A stretch of 64,000 nt of DNA from WQXF01 sp031552825 (GTDB lineage Bacteria > Bacillota > Clostridia > Christensenellales > Aristaeellaceae), in assembly GCA_031552825.1 (NCBI GenBank), contig JAVBMD010000014.1:10845-74844 (forward strand), written 5' to 3'. This document shows, in pieces, positions 51,860 to 59,224 of the stretch; the first letter of the stretch is position 1, and each line of letters opens with the position of its first letter. Below the pieces are notes generated by a model, which worked only from the letters and a program-made list of their open reading frames with translations, was not told the origin of the DNA and searched no databases. Made by a program: the position numbers and the translations under genes.

Positions 51860-52816
51860 TTAATAGATCAGGCTTTGCTCCAGCTTCCTTCTGCGGCTCT
51901 GCACGCTGACGGCCACGATCAGGATCAGCAGCGCGCCGACGATCAGGTTCTGGTAATAGGGATGCAGCCCCAGCAGGTTGAGCGCGTTGCGCAGGAAGCC
52001 GAGGGTCAGCGCCCCGGCCAGCGCGTAATACACCTTGCCCTCGCCGCCCGCCATGTTGACGCCGCCGATCACGCAGGCCGCCACGGCGTCGAGCTGGTAG
52101 GTGCCGCCCTGCTGCGGGTGAACGGTGTTCATCTGCGCGCTGAGCAAGATGCCCGCCACCGCCGCGCAAACGCCGGAAAACGCAAACACAAAGTAGCGAA
52201 TCTTCGCCGTGCTGATGCCTTGATTTTTGACGACCTGCTCGTTGCCGCCCAAGGCGTAGATGTAGGTGCCCAGCTTGGTTCGGTTCATGATGAGAAAGGC
52301 GATCAGGGCAAAGAAAAGCATAATATAAATCGAGACCGGGATGCCCAGCAGCGCGCCGTTGCCGATGAACACATAGGCATCGGAGAACCCGCCCAGCGAG
52401 TTGCCGCCGCCCAGCACCAGCGCGAAGCCTGTGGCCACCTGCCCGATGACCAGCGTCGTGATAAACGGAGGCACCTCCAGCTTCTCCACCATCACGCCGC
52501 TGAACAGGCCCAGCAGCCCGCCGCAAACGACGCCCGCCAGCATGGCCAGCGGCATCGGGATATTCGCGCGCATCAGCAACCCGCTAATCATCGCGCAGAA
52601 CGCGATCAGGCCGCCCACCGACAGGTCGATGCCGCGCACGATAATCACCATCGCCATGCCGTAGGATACCAGCGACACGATGGCGGTTTGGCGGAATACG
52701 TTGAGGATGTTCTCCAGCGTTAAAAAGCGTGGAATGGCAAGCCCTGCCGCCAAGATCGCCACGGCGGCTACCCCCAGCAGGATGCGGTTCATCGGTCTGG
52801 TCTGCGGCTTTTTCAC
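51860..52816 (-). CDS. Sugar ABC transporter permease (RbsC type), first copy
   Basis: 318 residues, same family and layout as the next gene (VSYGMAMVIIVRGIDLSVGG, FSGVMVEKLEVPPFITTLVI, QGGTYQLDAVAACVIGGVNM). The pair probably forms a heterodimeric channel. The GTG at 52816 has GAAAGG 9 bases upstream; a TTG at 52825 is too close to it. A 292-base gap with a family B element separates it from the binding-protein gene. Confidence 0.94.
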   Translation of the reverse strand: MKKPQTRPMNRILLGVAAVAILAAGLAIPRFLTLENILNVFRQTAIVSLVSYGMAMVIIVRGIDLSVGGLIAFCAMISGLLMRANIPMPLAMLAGVVCGGLLGLFSGVMVEKLEVPPFITTLVIGQVATGFALVLGGGNSLGGFSDAYVFIGNGALLGIPVSIYIMLFFALIAFLIMNRTKLGTYIYALGGNEQVVKNQGISTAKIRYFVFAFSGVCAAVAGILLSAQMNTVHPQQGGTYQLDAVAACVIGGVNMAGGEGKVYYALAGALTLGFLRNALNLLGLHPYYQNLIVGALLILIVAVSVQSRRRKLEQSLIY

Positions 52817-52886
52817 GGATTTCAACCTTTCTGTTTGGGAAATAAAAAACTCAAAAACAACAAAACAGGGTTTGCAGTGAGCGGCC

Positions 52887-53023
52887 CTCCGAAGGATCCC
52901 TAAGGGCGACCGGAAAGCCCTTAGGTCGTCCGTGAGGACGAAATACTCTTTATCGAGACAGGTATTTCGTGCCTGTGGGCACGACCTAAGGGCTTTCCGG
53001 TCGCCCTTAGGTATCCTTCGGAG
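52887..53023. repeat. Family B hairpin element, copy B3, inside the sugar ABC operon
   Basis: The outer arms (52887-52929 and 52981-53023) match as inverted repeats at 42 of 43 positions. Each arm also folds alone (CTAAGGGC...GCCCTTAG). Between them lie GTCC-gtga-GGAC, AAATAC...GTATTT and GTGCC-tgt-GGGCAC. It lies 85 bases after the stop of the binding-protein gene. Confidence 0.92.
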
Positions 53024-53107
53024 CCCGTAGAAACCTTCGCGGATGCCGCGTCAATGAGCTTTCGCAAAGAAAAAGGGGCTGCTTGGTGCAGCCCCAGAGC
53101 CTATCGC

Positions 53108-54046
53108 TTACTGCGGCAGATTGTCGGCGGTATAGCAAGCGGTGCCGGAATCGATGTACTTGGCCACGCTGTCGGCGGCCACATCGCCGTTGAGCACCTG
53201 CACGAGGGTATCGACGGCCAGCTTGCCCATCTCGTTGGGGAACTGCGCCATCGTGCCCAGCACCAAGCCCTGCTGAATCAGCTCGATGCTATCGCCGTCG
53301 AAGCTCATGATCTTCACATCCTTGAGGCCCGCGTCTTCGATGGCCTGCAGAATGCCGTCCACCATCACGTCCGAGCAGGACATGATGCCGGTCACATCGG
53401 GGTTGGCCTGCAGCATGTTCTCGGTAACCTGCTTGGCGGTGTCGTTGTTCCAATCGCCGGGCTGCTCGCCCACCAAGGTGATGCCAGCGGCCAAGCCGCC
53501 CTTGAAGCCGTCGGCACGCGCATTGCCGACCGAGTTGCCGTTGGCGCCGCGAACCAGGATCGCCTTGCCAGCGCCGCCCATCGCTTCGCTGAGCTTCTCC
53601 GCGCCCATCTTGGCGGCGGCGAAGTTGTCGGTGCCGATGTAGGAGATGTACAGCTCTTCATGCCCGGCTTCGATGGTGCTGTCCACCAGGATGACCGGGA
53701 TGCCCTTGTCCTTGGCCTTTTGCAGCGCCGGGATCACGGCGTTGGCGTCCATCGGGTTGACGATCAGCGCGTCGACGCCCTTGGTAATCAGGTCTTCGAG
53801 CTGGGTCACCTGCGTGGCGACGCCGGTCTCCGAGCCCGCGGTCACCAGCGTGAACTTCGCGCCCGCTTCGGTGCATTCCTTTTCCACGGCGGTGGCGATG
53901 GCCTGCTGGAACGCGTCGTTGGTGACGGTCTTGAGGCTAAAGGCGATGTTATACTCTTTGTTGGCCTTGATTTCCCCAGCGGAGGCAACGCTCACCAGCG
54001 AGAGCAGCATGACAGCCGTCAGAACCAATCCGAGAATGCGCTTCAT
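53108..54046 (-). CDS. Sugar ABC transporter substrate-binding protein (RbsB-like)
   Basis: 312 residues. A signal peptide (LGLVLTAVMLLSLVSVASAG, no lipobox Cys) is followed by a Peripla_BP_4 domain: YNIAFSLKTVTNDAFQQAIA, QLEDLITKGVDALIVNPMDA, PVILVDSTI, YIGTDNFAAAKMGAEKL, GIMSCSDVMVDGILQAIEDA and KIMSFDGDSIELIQQG. It captures a sugar or related ligand for the permeases downstream; the ligand cannot be read from sequence. Without a lipid anchor it must be held otherwise. The ATG at 54046 has AGGAGGGG upstream. Confidence 0.95.
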   Translation of the reverse strand: MKRILGLVLTAVMLLSLVSVASAGEIKANKEYNIAFSLKTVTNDAFQQAIATAVEKECTEAGAKFTLVTAGSETGVATQVTQLEDLITKGVDALIVNPMDANAVIPALQKAKDKGIPVILVDSTIEAGHEELYISYIGTDNFAAAKMGAEKLSEAMGGAGKAILVRGANGNSVGNARADGFKGGLAAGITLVGEQPGDWNNDTAKQVTENMLQANPDVTGIMSCSDVMVDGILQAIEDAGLKDVKIMSFDGDSIELIQQGLVLGTMAQFPNEMGKLAVDTLVQVLNGDVAADSVAKYIDSGTACYTADNLPQ

Positions 54047-54177
54047 AAGAAAGAACCCCTCCTGTTTTTTATTCCTGCAACTGCTATAACGCAGCAAACG
54101 CAGCCAATTCATCCCGAGGGAGGAAACGCATAAAAGACCCGCACAGCGCCGCATGGGCAAAAATACCAAATTACAGC

Positions 54178-54201
54178 AACGATAACGTTACTGTTATCGT
54201 T
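54178..54201 (-). promoter_or_regulatory. Palindromic operator of the sugar ABC operon
   Basis: AACGATAAC-gttact-GTTATCGTT is a perfect 9-base inverted repeat just downstream of the -10 box. The size and position fit a LacI-family repressor; no such regulator is in the window. Confidence 0.75.
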
Positions 54202-54213
54202 AATATTTGCTCC

Positions 54214-54242
54214 ATTATACGGAAACGCCTCGTGGTTGTCAA
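54214..54242 (-). promoter_or_regulatory. Consensus sigma-A promoter of the sugar ABC operon
   Basis: On the minus strand TTGACA (54237-54242) and TATAAT (54214-54219) both match consensus with a 17-base spacer, the strongest promoter in the window. Confidence 0.9.
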
Positions 54243-54269
54243 CATGAAAAGAAAGCGGACAAGAAGGCG

Positions 54270-54296
54270 AAAAAAGGGCGGCGGAATTTCTCCGCC
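54270..54296 (-). terminator. Terminator of ypeB
   Basis: GGCGGA-gaaa-TTCCGCC pairs on the minus strand and is followed by GCCCTTTTTT. It lies 37 bases after the ypeB stop. Confidence 0.75.
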
Positions 54297-54332
54297 ACCC
54301 CCGCCGCCGTCTTTGGGTTTACAGAAGCAGCT

Positions 54333-55703
54333 TTAGGCGGTCAACCGCCCGCCTTCGGTATCGATGATCTGCAAAATGTTGACCTCCTGCCCGCTTTGCG
54401 CGTCGATGTACACCAGATAGTACCGCTCCATCCAGTTGCCGCCAAACTCGTAGCACAACCGCTCGCCTGTTTCGGTGGGGATCACGCACAGCCGCGTGCG
54501 GTCGATCTCCAGCCGGTCGCTGACCATCTGCGCCGCCTCCTCGCGGGTGATGGCGGGGCGCGTCAGCGTGCGCGGATGGTGGTTCATCAAATAATTGTTG
54601 GCCTCAAAGCCCACGACGGCGCCGGTGTCCATGCGCACCTGCACCTTGATAAGATCCGGGTAGAGCAGCACATCCTCCTGCGCGGCGGCAAAATTGATGA
54701 CGGCGACGCCGTCGTATGTCTGCCAATAATTGGGCTCCATATGCCCATAGCCGCGCTCGCTGAGAAACTCATAAGCCTTGAGCGCGCACTGCCCAACGTC
54801 CATGCTGCCCGCGTACCCCGCCATCTCCGGCATCATCCACAGCACCATGCCGCCCTGCTGCGATACCTGCACGTTGAGCACGCCGTCCTCGGTTTGCACC
54901 GCCACGCCATAGGTGGGAATGGGGCCTTGCGTGTTGTTGCCCTGCGCCACGCTGCGCACCCGCTCGCGCCCCACAAACTCGGTGGCGACGGCGTGGGCGC
55001 GTTCCTGCGTGATGCTGTCCTTCCCAGCCAGCGCCAGCGGCGGCCCCTGATGCTTGCCATCGGAAAACGGCCCGTCGTATACCAGCGAAGGATATTCGAT
55101 GCCGTTGCTCTTCCCGGCGACCCGCTCGATGGGCGCGGCGCTCTCCAGCGGATCCTGCCAGAAGAGCTGCCCGGCCTCCTCCAGCGCCTTGCCGCTGGCG
55201 ATATCTGCCTCGATGCCGCGCAATTGCTGGTTGAGCAGCGCGCAGTTGTTGAGCATGCCCTCGAGCTGCCGCACGTCCTGATCCGAAAGCGGACGGCCCT
55301 GCGTAACGTTGCGCGAGAGCGCCCCGGCGTAGTCGCCCAGCTGGTTGACAAACTTAATGGTACCGGTCACCGCCTGATGGCGCAGCGGCAACTGCGAAAG
55401 GTTGGTCTGCACGTCCTCCGCGCCGCGCTGGAGATCGCCGAGCAGCTCCTCGCCCTGCACCTCGCCGGAGGAGACCAGCAGCTTGCCCAGCCGCACCTCG
55501 ATATCCGAAAGCTTTCCAACCACCTCCAGCATGGCGCGCTGCTGCCCGGCGACCACGCGCTGGCGCAGCGCCTGCGCGGTGCGGCTTTCGCCTATGCCCC
55601 AGACGCCCAGCGCCACCGCCGCCACGGCCAGCAGCGCGATGATCGCGTTTTTCACGTAGCCGCCGCGCCGCCCGCGTGTTTCCTTCTGTTCTGCCAAGCG
55701 CAT
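54333..55703 (-). CDS. ypeB: Germination protein YpeB
   Basis: 456 residues. One N-terminal helix (AIIALLAVAAVALGVWGIG) anchors it to the forespore side; the long helical region (LEVVGKLSDIEVRLGKLLVS, QLEGMLNNCALLNQQLRGIE) and the PepSY-like repeats near the C-terminus (AVATEFVGRERV, AHAVATEFV, ITREEAAQMVSDRLEI) are those of YpeB. YpeB is needed to place and stabilise the cortex-lytic enzyme SleB in the spore. Its gene normally follows sleB directly; here 539 bases of repeats lie between. Confidence 0.93.
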   Translation of the reverse strand: MRLAEQKETRGRRGGYVKNAIIALLAVAAVALGVWGIGESRTAQALRQRVVAGQQRAMLEVVGKLSDIEVRLGKLLVSSGEVQGEELLGDLQRGAEDVQTNLSQLPLRHQAVTGTIKFVNQLGDYAGALSRNVTQGRPLSDQDVRQLEGMLNNCALLNQQLRGIEADIASGKALEEAGQLFWQDPLESAAPIERVAGKSNGIEYPSLVYDGPFSDGKHQGPPLALAGKDSITQERAHAVATEFVGRERVRSVAQGNNTQGPIPTYGVAVQTEDGVLNVQVSQQGGMVLWMMPEMAGYAGSMDVGQCALKAYEFLSERGYGHMEPNYWQTYDGVAVINFAAAQEDVLLYPDLIKVQVRMDTGAVVGFEANNYLMNHHPRTLTRPAITREEAAQMVSDRLEIDRTRLCVIPTETGERLCYEFGGNWMERYYLVYIDAQSGQEVNILQIIDTEGGRLTA

Positions 55704-56242
55704 GCACCTCCGGTTTGAGCTTTATTGAACGATTGCGGGGAACGGAATCTATCGAATCACGGGAACGGAGCCCCGCCACCGAAGGGAACGGAATCCCCCC
55801 TCCACAGTTCACCATAGTCGCCTGCTGCGCAAGCTCGTTGGCTCACTGGGCTTCCGCCTCGCTGCGGCGGAGCGACCGCCGCCTGCGGGCGACGGGAATC
55901 CCTCCACCGCTCACGCGGTCCCCCTCCCTTTGACAAGGAGGCTAGGGGCTAGAACAAAAAATCTTTTATGTAACAAGAAACATATACCAGCCTCCAAAAG
56001 CCTCCCTTGTCAAAGGGAGGGGGACCGCCCTCAGGCGGTGGAGGGATTCCCGCCGCAGGCATGCGGCGGTTTCCCCGTCGTCGGCGGTGGAGGGATTCCC
56101 GCCGCCGTAGCGGCTGTCTCTTCGTCGGCGGTGGAGGGATTCCCGCCGCCGTAGCGGCGGTTTCTTCGTCGACGGCGGCGGAATCTCTCCCTGCGAAGGC
56201 ATTCCGCCCCTCTTTTTCCTGCTTTATACAAAAATTCTTTCT
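55704..56242. repeat. Repeat cluster between sleB and ypeB, with family A copy A10 and a D block
   Basis: D sequence (TTCACCATAGTCGCCTGCTG) lies at about 55803-55885. A10 (55895-56050, reverse core) has both arms. After it, GGTGGAGGGATTCCCGCCGC recurs three times with small hairpins to about 56185. No gene is seen. Confidence 0.88.
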
Positions 56243-56950
56243 TTAAACAGAAAAGTTATGTTTCCCTATGCTTAGCTGAATCTGCCGCGTCCAGATCCAC
56301 TCGCTGGTAGCGGTGTTAGGGTTGTAGTAATACACGCATCCGCCGGTCGGATCCCAGCCGTTCATCGCGTCGCGCGCGGCGCGCTTGGAGTCGGCGTCGG
56401 GCTCGAGGTTGATCTGCCCGTCGCTCACCGCGTCAAACGCGCCGGGCTGGTAGATCACCCCGGCGATGGTGTTGGGAAAGCTGGAGCTGCGCACGCGGTT
56501 GAGCACCACCGCGCCCACCGCCACCTTGCCGGTATACGGCTCGCCTCGCGCCTCGCCGTGGATCAGGTGCGCCAGCAGATCCACCTCGCTCTGGCTGTAT
56601 CCGGCGGTGGCGACGGCCTTGGCCTCCTTCGCGCCGCCGCCCGAGGATTTGCCGAGCTGGATGCCCATCGCCGCTGCCGTCGAGGCGCCGACCACGCCGT
56701 CGGCCTTGAGCCCATTCTTCTTCTGAAACGACACCACGGCGTTGTAGGTGCTCTGCCCATACACGCCGTCCACCGCGCCGTCATAATACCCCCATTGCTT
56801 GAGCTTCTTTTGCACGGCGATCACGTCATCCCCGCGCGAACCCCACGCCACGCTGGCCGCCGCCCACTGCATGCCGATGCACAGCCATAGCACGATCAGC
56901 ACCAGCGCCGCCGCCCATGCGCGGCGCGTGCGCTCCTCGATCCTGTTCAT
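56243..56950 (-). CDS. sleB: Spore cortex-lytic enzyme SleB
   Basis: 235 residues. A signal peptide/helix (AALVLIVLWLCIGMQWAAAS) precedes a peptidoglycan-binding domain at about 33-95 (GSRGDDVIAVQKKLKQWGYY, TYNAVVSFQKKNGLKADGVV) and the hydrolase_2 (SleB) domain at about 125-235 with the catalytic Glu in HLIHGEARGEPYTGKVAVGA. It breaks cortex peptidoglycan at muramic-lactam sites during germination. It follows spoIIR at 18 bases. Confidence 0.95.
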   Translation of the reverse strand: MNRIEERTRRAWAAALVLIVLWLCIGMQWAAASVAWGSRGDDVIAVQKKLKQWGYYDGAVDGVYGQSTYNAVVSFQKKNGLKADGVVGASTAAAMGIQLGKSSGGGAKEAKAVATAGYSQSEVDLLAHLIHGEARGEPYTGKVAVGAVVLNRVRSSSFPNTIAGVIYQPGAFDAVSDGQINLEPDADSKRAARDAMNGWDPTGGCVYYYNPNTATSEWIWTRQIQLSIGKHNFSV

Positions 56951-56968
56951 CCCACTCCCCCCTTTGCC

Positions 56969-57574
56969 TCACAGCAGCGCCTCGATCCATTCCCACAGCG
57001 CGCCCTTAAAGGGCGCTTCCCCGCCCACCGGCTCCGCGCCGGGCAGCGGCATGGCCGCCTGCTGCGTGGCGGTGCAGTCGGGATCGATCAGGCACAGCGA
57101 AGGATACACCACGCACCACCAGTTGCGCCCCTCGCCCTCGCCGATCACCACGCGCAGCGCCTGATACGTTCCTGCGGGCACCGTCACATCGCCGTACACC
57201 CGCTCGGGAAAATCGAAGGGGCCGAAGGTCAGCGCCACCTCGCCCGGGTCACCGTTGGCCAGCAGCGTCTCCCGCGCCACGTCCCGCATCGCCTCTAGGT
57301 TGGCTTGCACCGCCGCCGAGGCTTCCGCAAAGGTATCGGCCTCCAGCCGCGCGCCGAATTCCCCGATCAGCGCGTCGCGCACCGCCAGCTTGATGCGCTG
57401 ATCCTCCTCCCCGTCGCTGCGCGCGATGACATGCAGGCGGATCATCTCCCCCTGCCACACCCTGCCTTGCACCGCCTCCACGCCCGGCCCGGCGGAAAGA
57501 CCCAACGCCAGCGCCAGCAGCGCCAGCAAAATCGGCCATAAATAACGTTGCTTTAAAAAACGGCGACCCCGCAT
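56969..57574 (-). CDS. spoIIR: Stage II sporulation protein R
   Basis: 201 residues. SpoIIR is secreted from the forespore and switches on the SpoIIGA protease that releases active sigma-E in the mother cell. Visible: a hydrophobic start (YLWPILLALLALALGLSAG), IRLHVIARSDGEEDQRIKLA and VRDALIG, PFDFPERVYGDVTVPAGTYQ, and GEGEGRNWWCVVYPSLCLID. The ATG at 57574 has GGAGGA 7 bases upstream and removes a 20-residue non-conserved extension. Confidence 0.95.
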   Translation of the reverse strand: MRGRRFLKQRYLWPILLALLALALGLSAGPGVEAVQGRVWQGEMIRLHVIARSDGEEDQRIKLAVRDALIGEFGARLEADTFAEASAAVQANLEAMRDVARETLLANGDPGEVALTFGPFDFPERVYGDVTVPAGTYQALRVVIGEGEGRNWWCVVYPSLCLIDPDCTATQQAAMPLPGAEPVGGEAPFKGALWEWIEALL

Positions 57575-57665
57575 CCATCTTCCTCCCCTCGGGCAGATGG
57601 TTACAGTGTCGCCATTCTGGCAAGTTTTATGCACTTTTCCATTCTCCCTCGCCTCGCGCGGAAAT

Positions 57666-58541
57666 TCAATCCTCGCGGACGACGCCGCCCTCGGCGGTGC
57701 AGGTCATCCAAATCTTGCGGTATTCGCGGCGCAGCGCGGCGAATGCGTCGCGCGCCGCGCGCGCGTTGGCAAACACGCCGTACACCGCCGAGCCGCTGCC
57801 GGTCATCTGCGCGCCGATGGCGCCCTGCGACGCGATGCGCCGCACGCAATCGGCGATCTCCGGGCGAAGCGCTTCGGCCACCGGCTGCAGCACGTTGCCC
57901 ATCGCCCGCGCCAGCGCCGCCACGTCGCCCACCGCCAGCGCGCGCGCCGCCGCATCGTTCTTCGGGCGGCGCATCCCGGCGTTCTCCTCCAGCCGCAGCG
58001 CCATAAACACATCGCGGGTCGATAGTCCCCTGCACGGCTGGATCACCACCAGCCAAAGCGGACGTCCCGCCTTGAGCGGCTCCAGCCGCTCGCCGATGCC
58101 ACCCGCGCGCTGCAAGCCGCCGCGCACGCAAAAGGGTACGTCGGCGCCAAGCCCCAGCCCGATGCGCTCCAGCTCGGCCTCGGTCAGCCCAAGCCCCCAC
58201 AGCCCGTTGAGCCCGATGAGCGCCGCCGCCGCGTCTGCGCTGCCGCCGCCCATGCCCGCGCCGATGGGGATGCGCTTCTCCAGCGTCATGCGCGCGCCGC
58301 GCGCGATGCCCGCCTCGGCCTGCAGCGCGCGCGCGGCGCGAATCACCAGATTCTTTTCGTCCACGCGCAGCGGTCTCCCCTTGGCGAGCGCCAGCGAAAG
58401 CGTATCGGCGGGCTCCAGCGTCAGCGTATCGTGCAGCTCCACCGATTGCAGCAGCATGTCCAGTTCGTGATAGCCGTCCTCGCGCCTTCGCAGCACGTCC
58501 AGCGTCCAATTGATCTTCGCCCGTGCCTGCATGCGCAACAT
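57666..58541 (-). CDS. ispE: 4-diphosphocytidyl-2-C-methyl-D-erythritol kinase
   Basis: 291 residues. IspE phosphorylates CDP-methylerythritol in the MEP route to isoprenoids. It belongs to the GHMP kinases: ARAKINWTLDVLRRREDGYH at the start, the ATP loop PIGAGMGGGSADAAAAL near residue 92, and GAQMTGSGSAVYGVF near 250. GGAGGG lies 6 bases before the ATG. In many Firmicutes ispE is near sporulation or purR genes, in keeping with spoIIR here. Confidence 0.96.
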   Translation of the reverse strand: MLRMQARAKINWTLDVLRRREDGYHELDMLLQSVELHDTLTLEPADTLSLALAKGRPLRVDEKNLVIRAARALQAEAGIARGARMTLEKRIPIGAGMGGGSADAAAALIGLNGLWGLGLTEAELERIGLGLGADVPFCVRGGLQRAGGIGERLEPLKAGRPLWLVVIQPCRGLSTRDVFMALRLEENAGMRRPKNDAAARALAVGDVAALARAMGNVLQPVAEALRPEIADCVRRIASQGAIGAQMTGSGSAVYGVFANARAARDAFAALRREYRKIWMTCTAEGGVVRED

Positions 58542-58578
58542 CGTTTTCCCTCCGCGTTTATCGAATCATTTTGCCGGA

Positions 58579-58734
58579 TCACTCCATGCCAAACATCACC
58601 AGCAGCGCGTCGACGTTCTTCCCCTCGGATTTTTCGTATACGACGATCACGCTGTCCCATTGCTGGATGGCACGCTCCGGCTCCGCGAATACCGTCTCCT
58701 CGGTCATGACGACGCGCCGCGTCGTACGTCCCGA
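58579..58734 (-). pseudogene. In-frame continuation of the upstream secreted protein beyond a TGA
   Basis: Directly after the TGA that ends the gene at 58735-59151, the same frame stays open for 51 more codons to a TGA at 58579-58581. The encoded stretch (SGRTTRRVVMTEETVFAEPE, then AIQQWDSVIVVYEKSEGKNV and DALLVMFGME) has normal third-position GC and reads like the end of the same beta-rich domain. An internal ATG at 58707 could start a 42-residue protein, but no ribosome binding site is clear. A nonsense mutation, recoding of TGA or a sequencing error are the options. Confidence 0.55.
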
Positions 58735-59151
58735 TCAGAGGTCGCAATCGTCGAGCACCAGCCGCACATCGGCATAGCCTTCCCCGACCGCCAGCACCTG
58801 CCCCGTGAGGCGGCTCAGCGAATCGACCTGCGCCGTCGGCACCTCCTCCTGCCCGCCGGGGGCGAAGGGCTGCTCGCGCGGCGTTTCCAGCGTAACGCGC
58901 AGATCCTTGGTAAACAGCAGATCCAGCAGCGAACGCCCCTCGGGCAGCTTGATCCAGAAATCGCCGAAGTTTTCGGTGGTCACGTAGATGCGCCGGTTGC
59001 GCTGATCCACATCGCTTTGCTTGGCGATGTGGCCGATGAGGGTTTGCACCGGGGCTGCCGCCTCCGGCACGGGCGACGGCGCGGCCTGCGCGGCGAAAGC
59101 CGAGCAAATCAAGGCGATCACCAATACAGCGCTCCCAATTTTCTTTACCAA
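58735..59151 (-). CDS. Secreted protein of unknown function, possibly cut short by TGA
   Basis: 138 residues. A TTG start at 59151 with GGAGGT 7 bases upstream gives a signal peptide (VKKIGSAVLVIALICSAFAA). The mature part has two similar beta-rich stretches (LIGHIAKQSDVDQRNRRIYV; LTGQVLAVGEGYADVRLVLD) of the kind seen in small OB-like exported proteins. It ends DDCDL and a TGA, after which the frame continues. It lies between the EF-G paralogue and ispE and may be cotranscribed with them. Confidence 0.7.
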   Translation of the reverse strand: MVKKIGSAVLVIALICSAFAAQAAPSPVPEAAAPVQTLIGHIAKQSDVDQRNRRIYVTTENFGDFWIKLPEGRSLLDLLFTKDLRVTLETPREQPFAPGGQEEVPTAQVDSLSRLTGQVLAVGEGYADVRLVLDDCDL

Positions 59152-59177
59152 AATACCCACCTCCCCTATGGTTTCAT

Positions 59178-59210
59178 AAAGGGACTCTCCCGCCGGGAAG
59201 AGCCCCTTTT
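59178..59210. terminator. Hairpin after the EF-G paralogue gene
   Basis: AAAGGGaCTCT and AGAGcCCCTTTT pair with one mismatch. The plus strand has a short T run; the minus strand continues CCCTTTATG, so it is a weak terminator in that direction. Confidence 0.55.
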
Positions 59211-59224
59211 GCGCAACGTCAGGA

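Noticed and set aside
58421..59107. A frame running from the 58735 gene region into ispE as one protein
   Set aside because: It is out of frame with both families; ispE has its own start and ribosome binding site at 58541.
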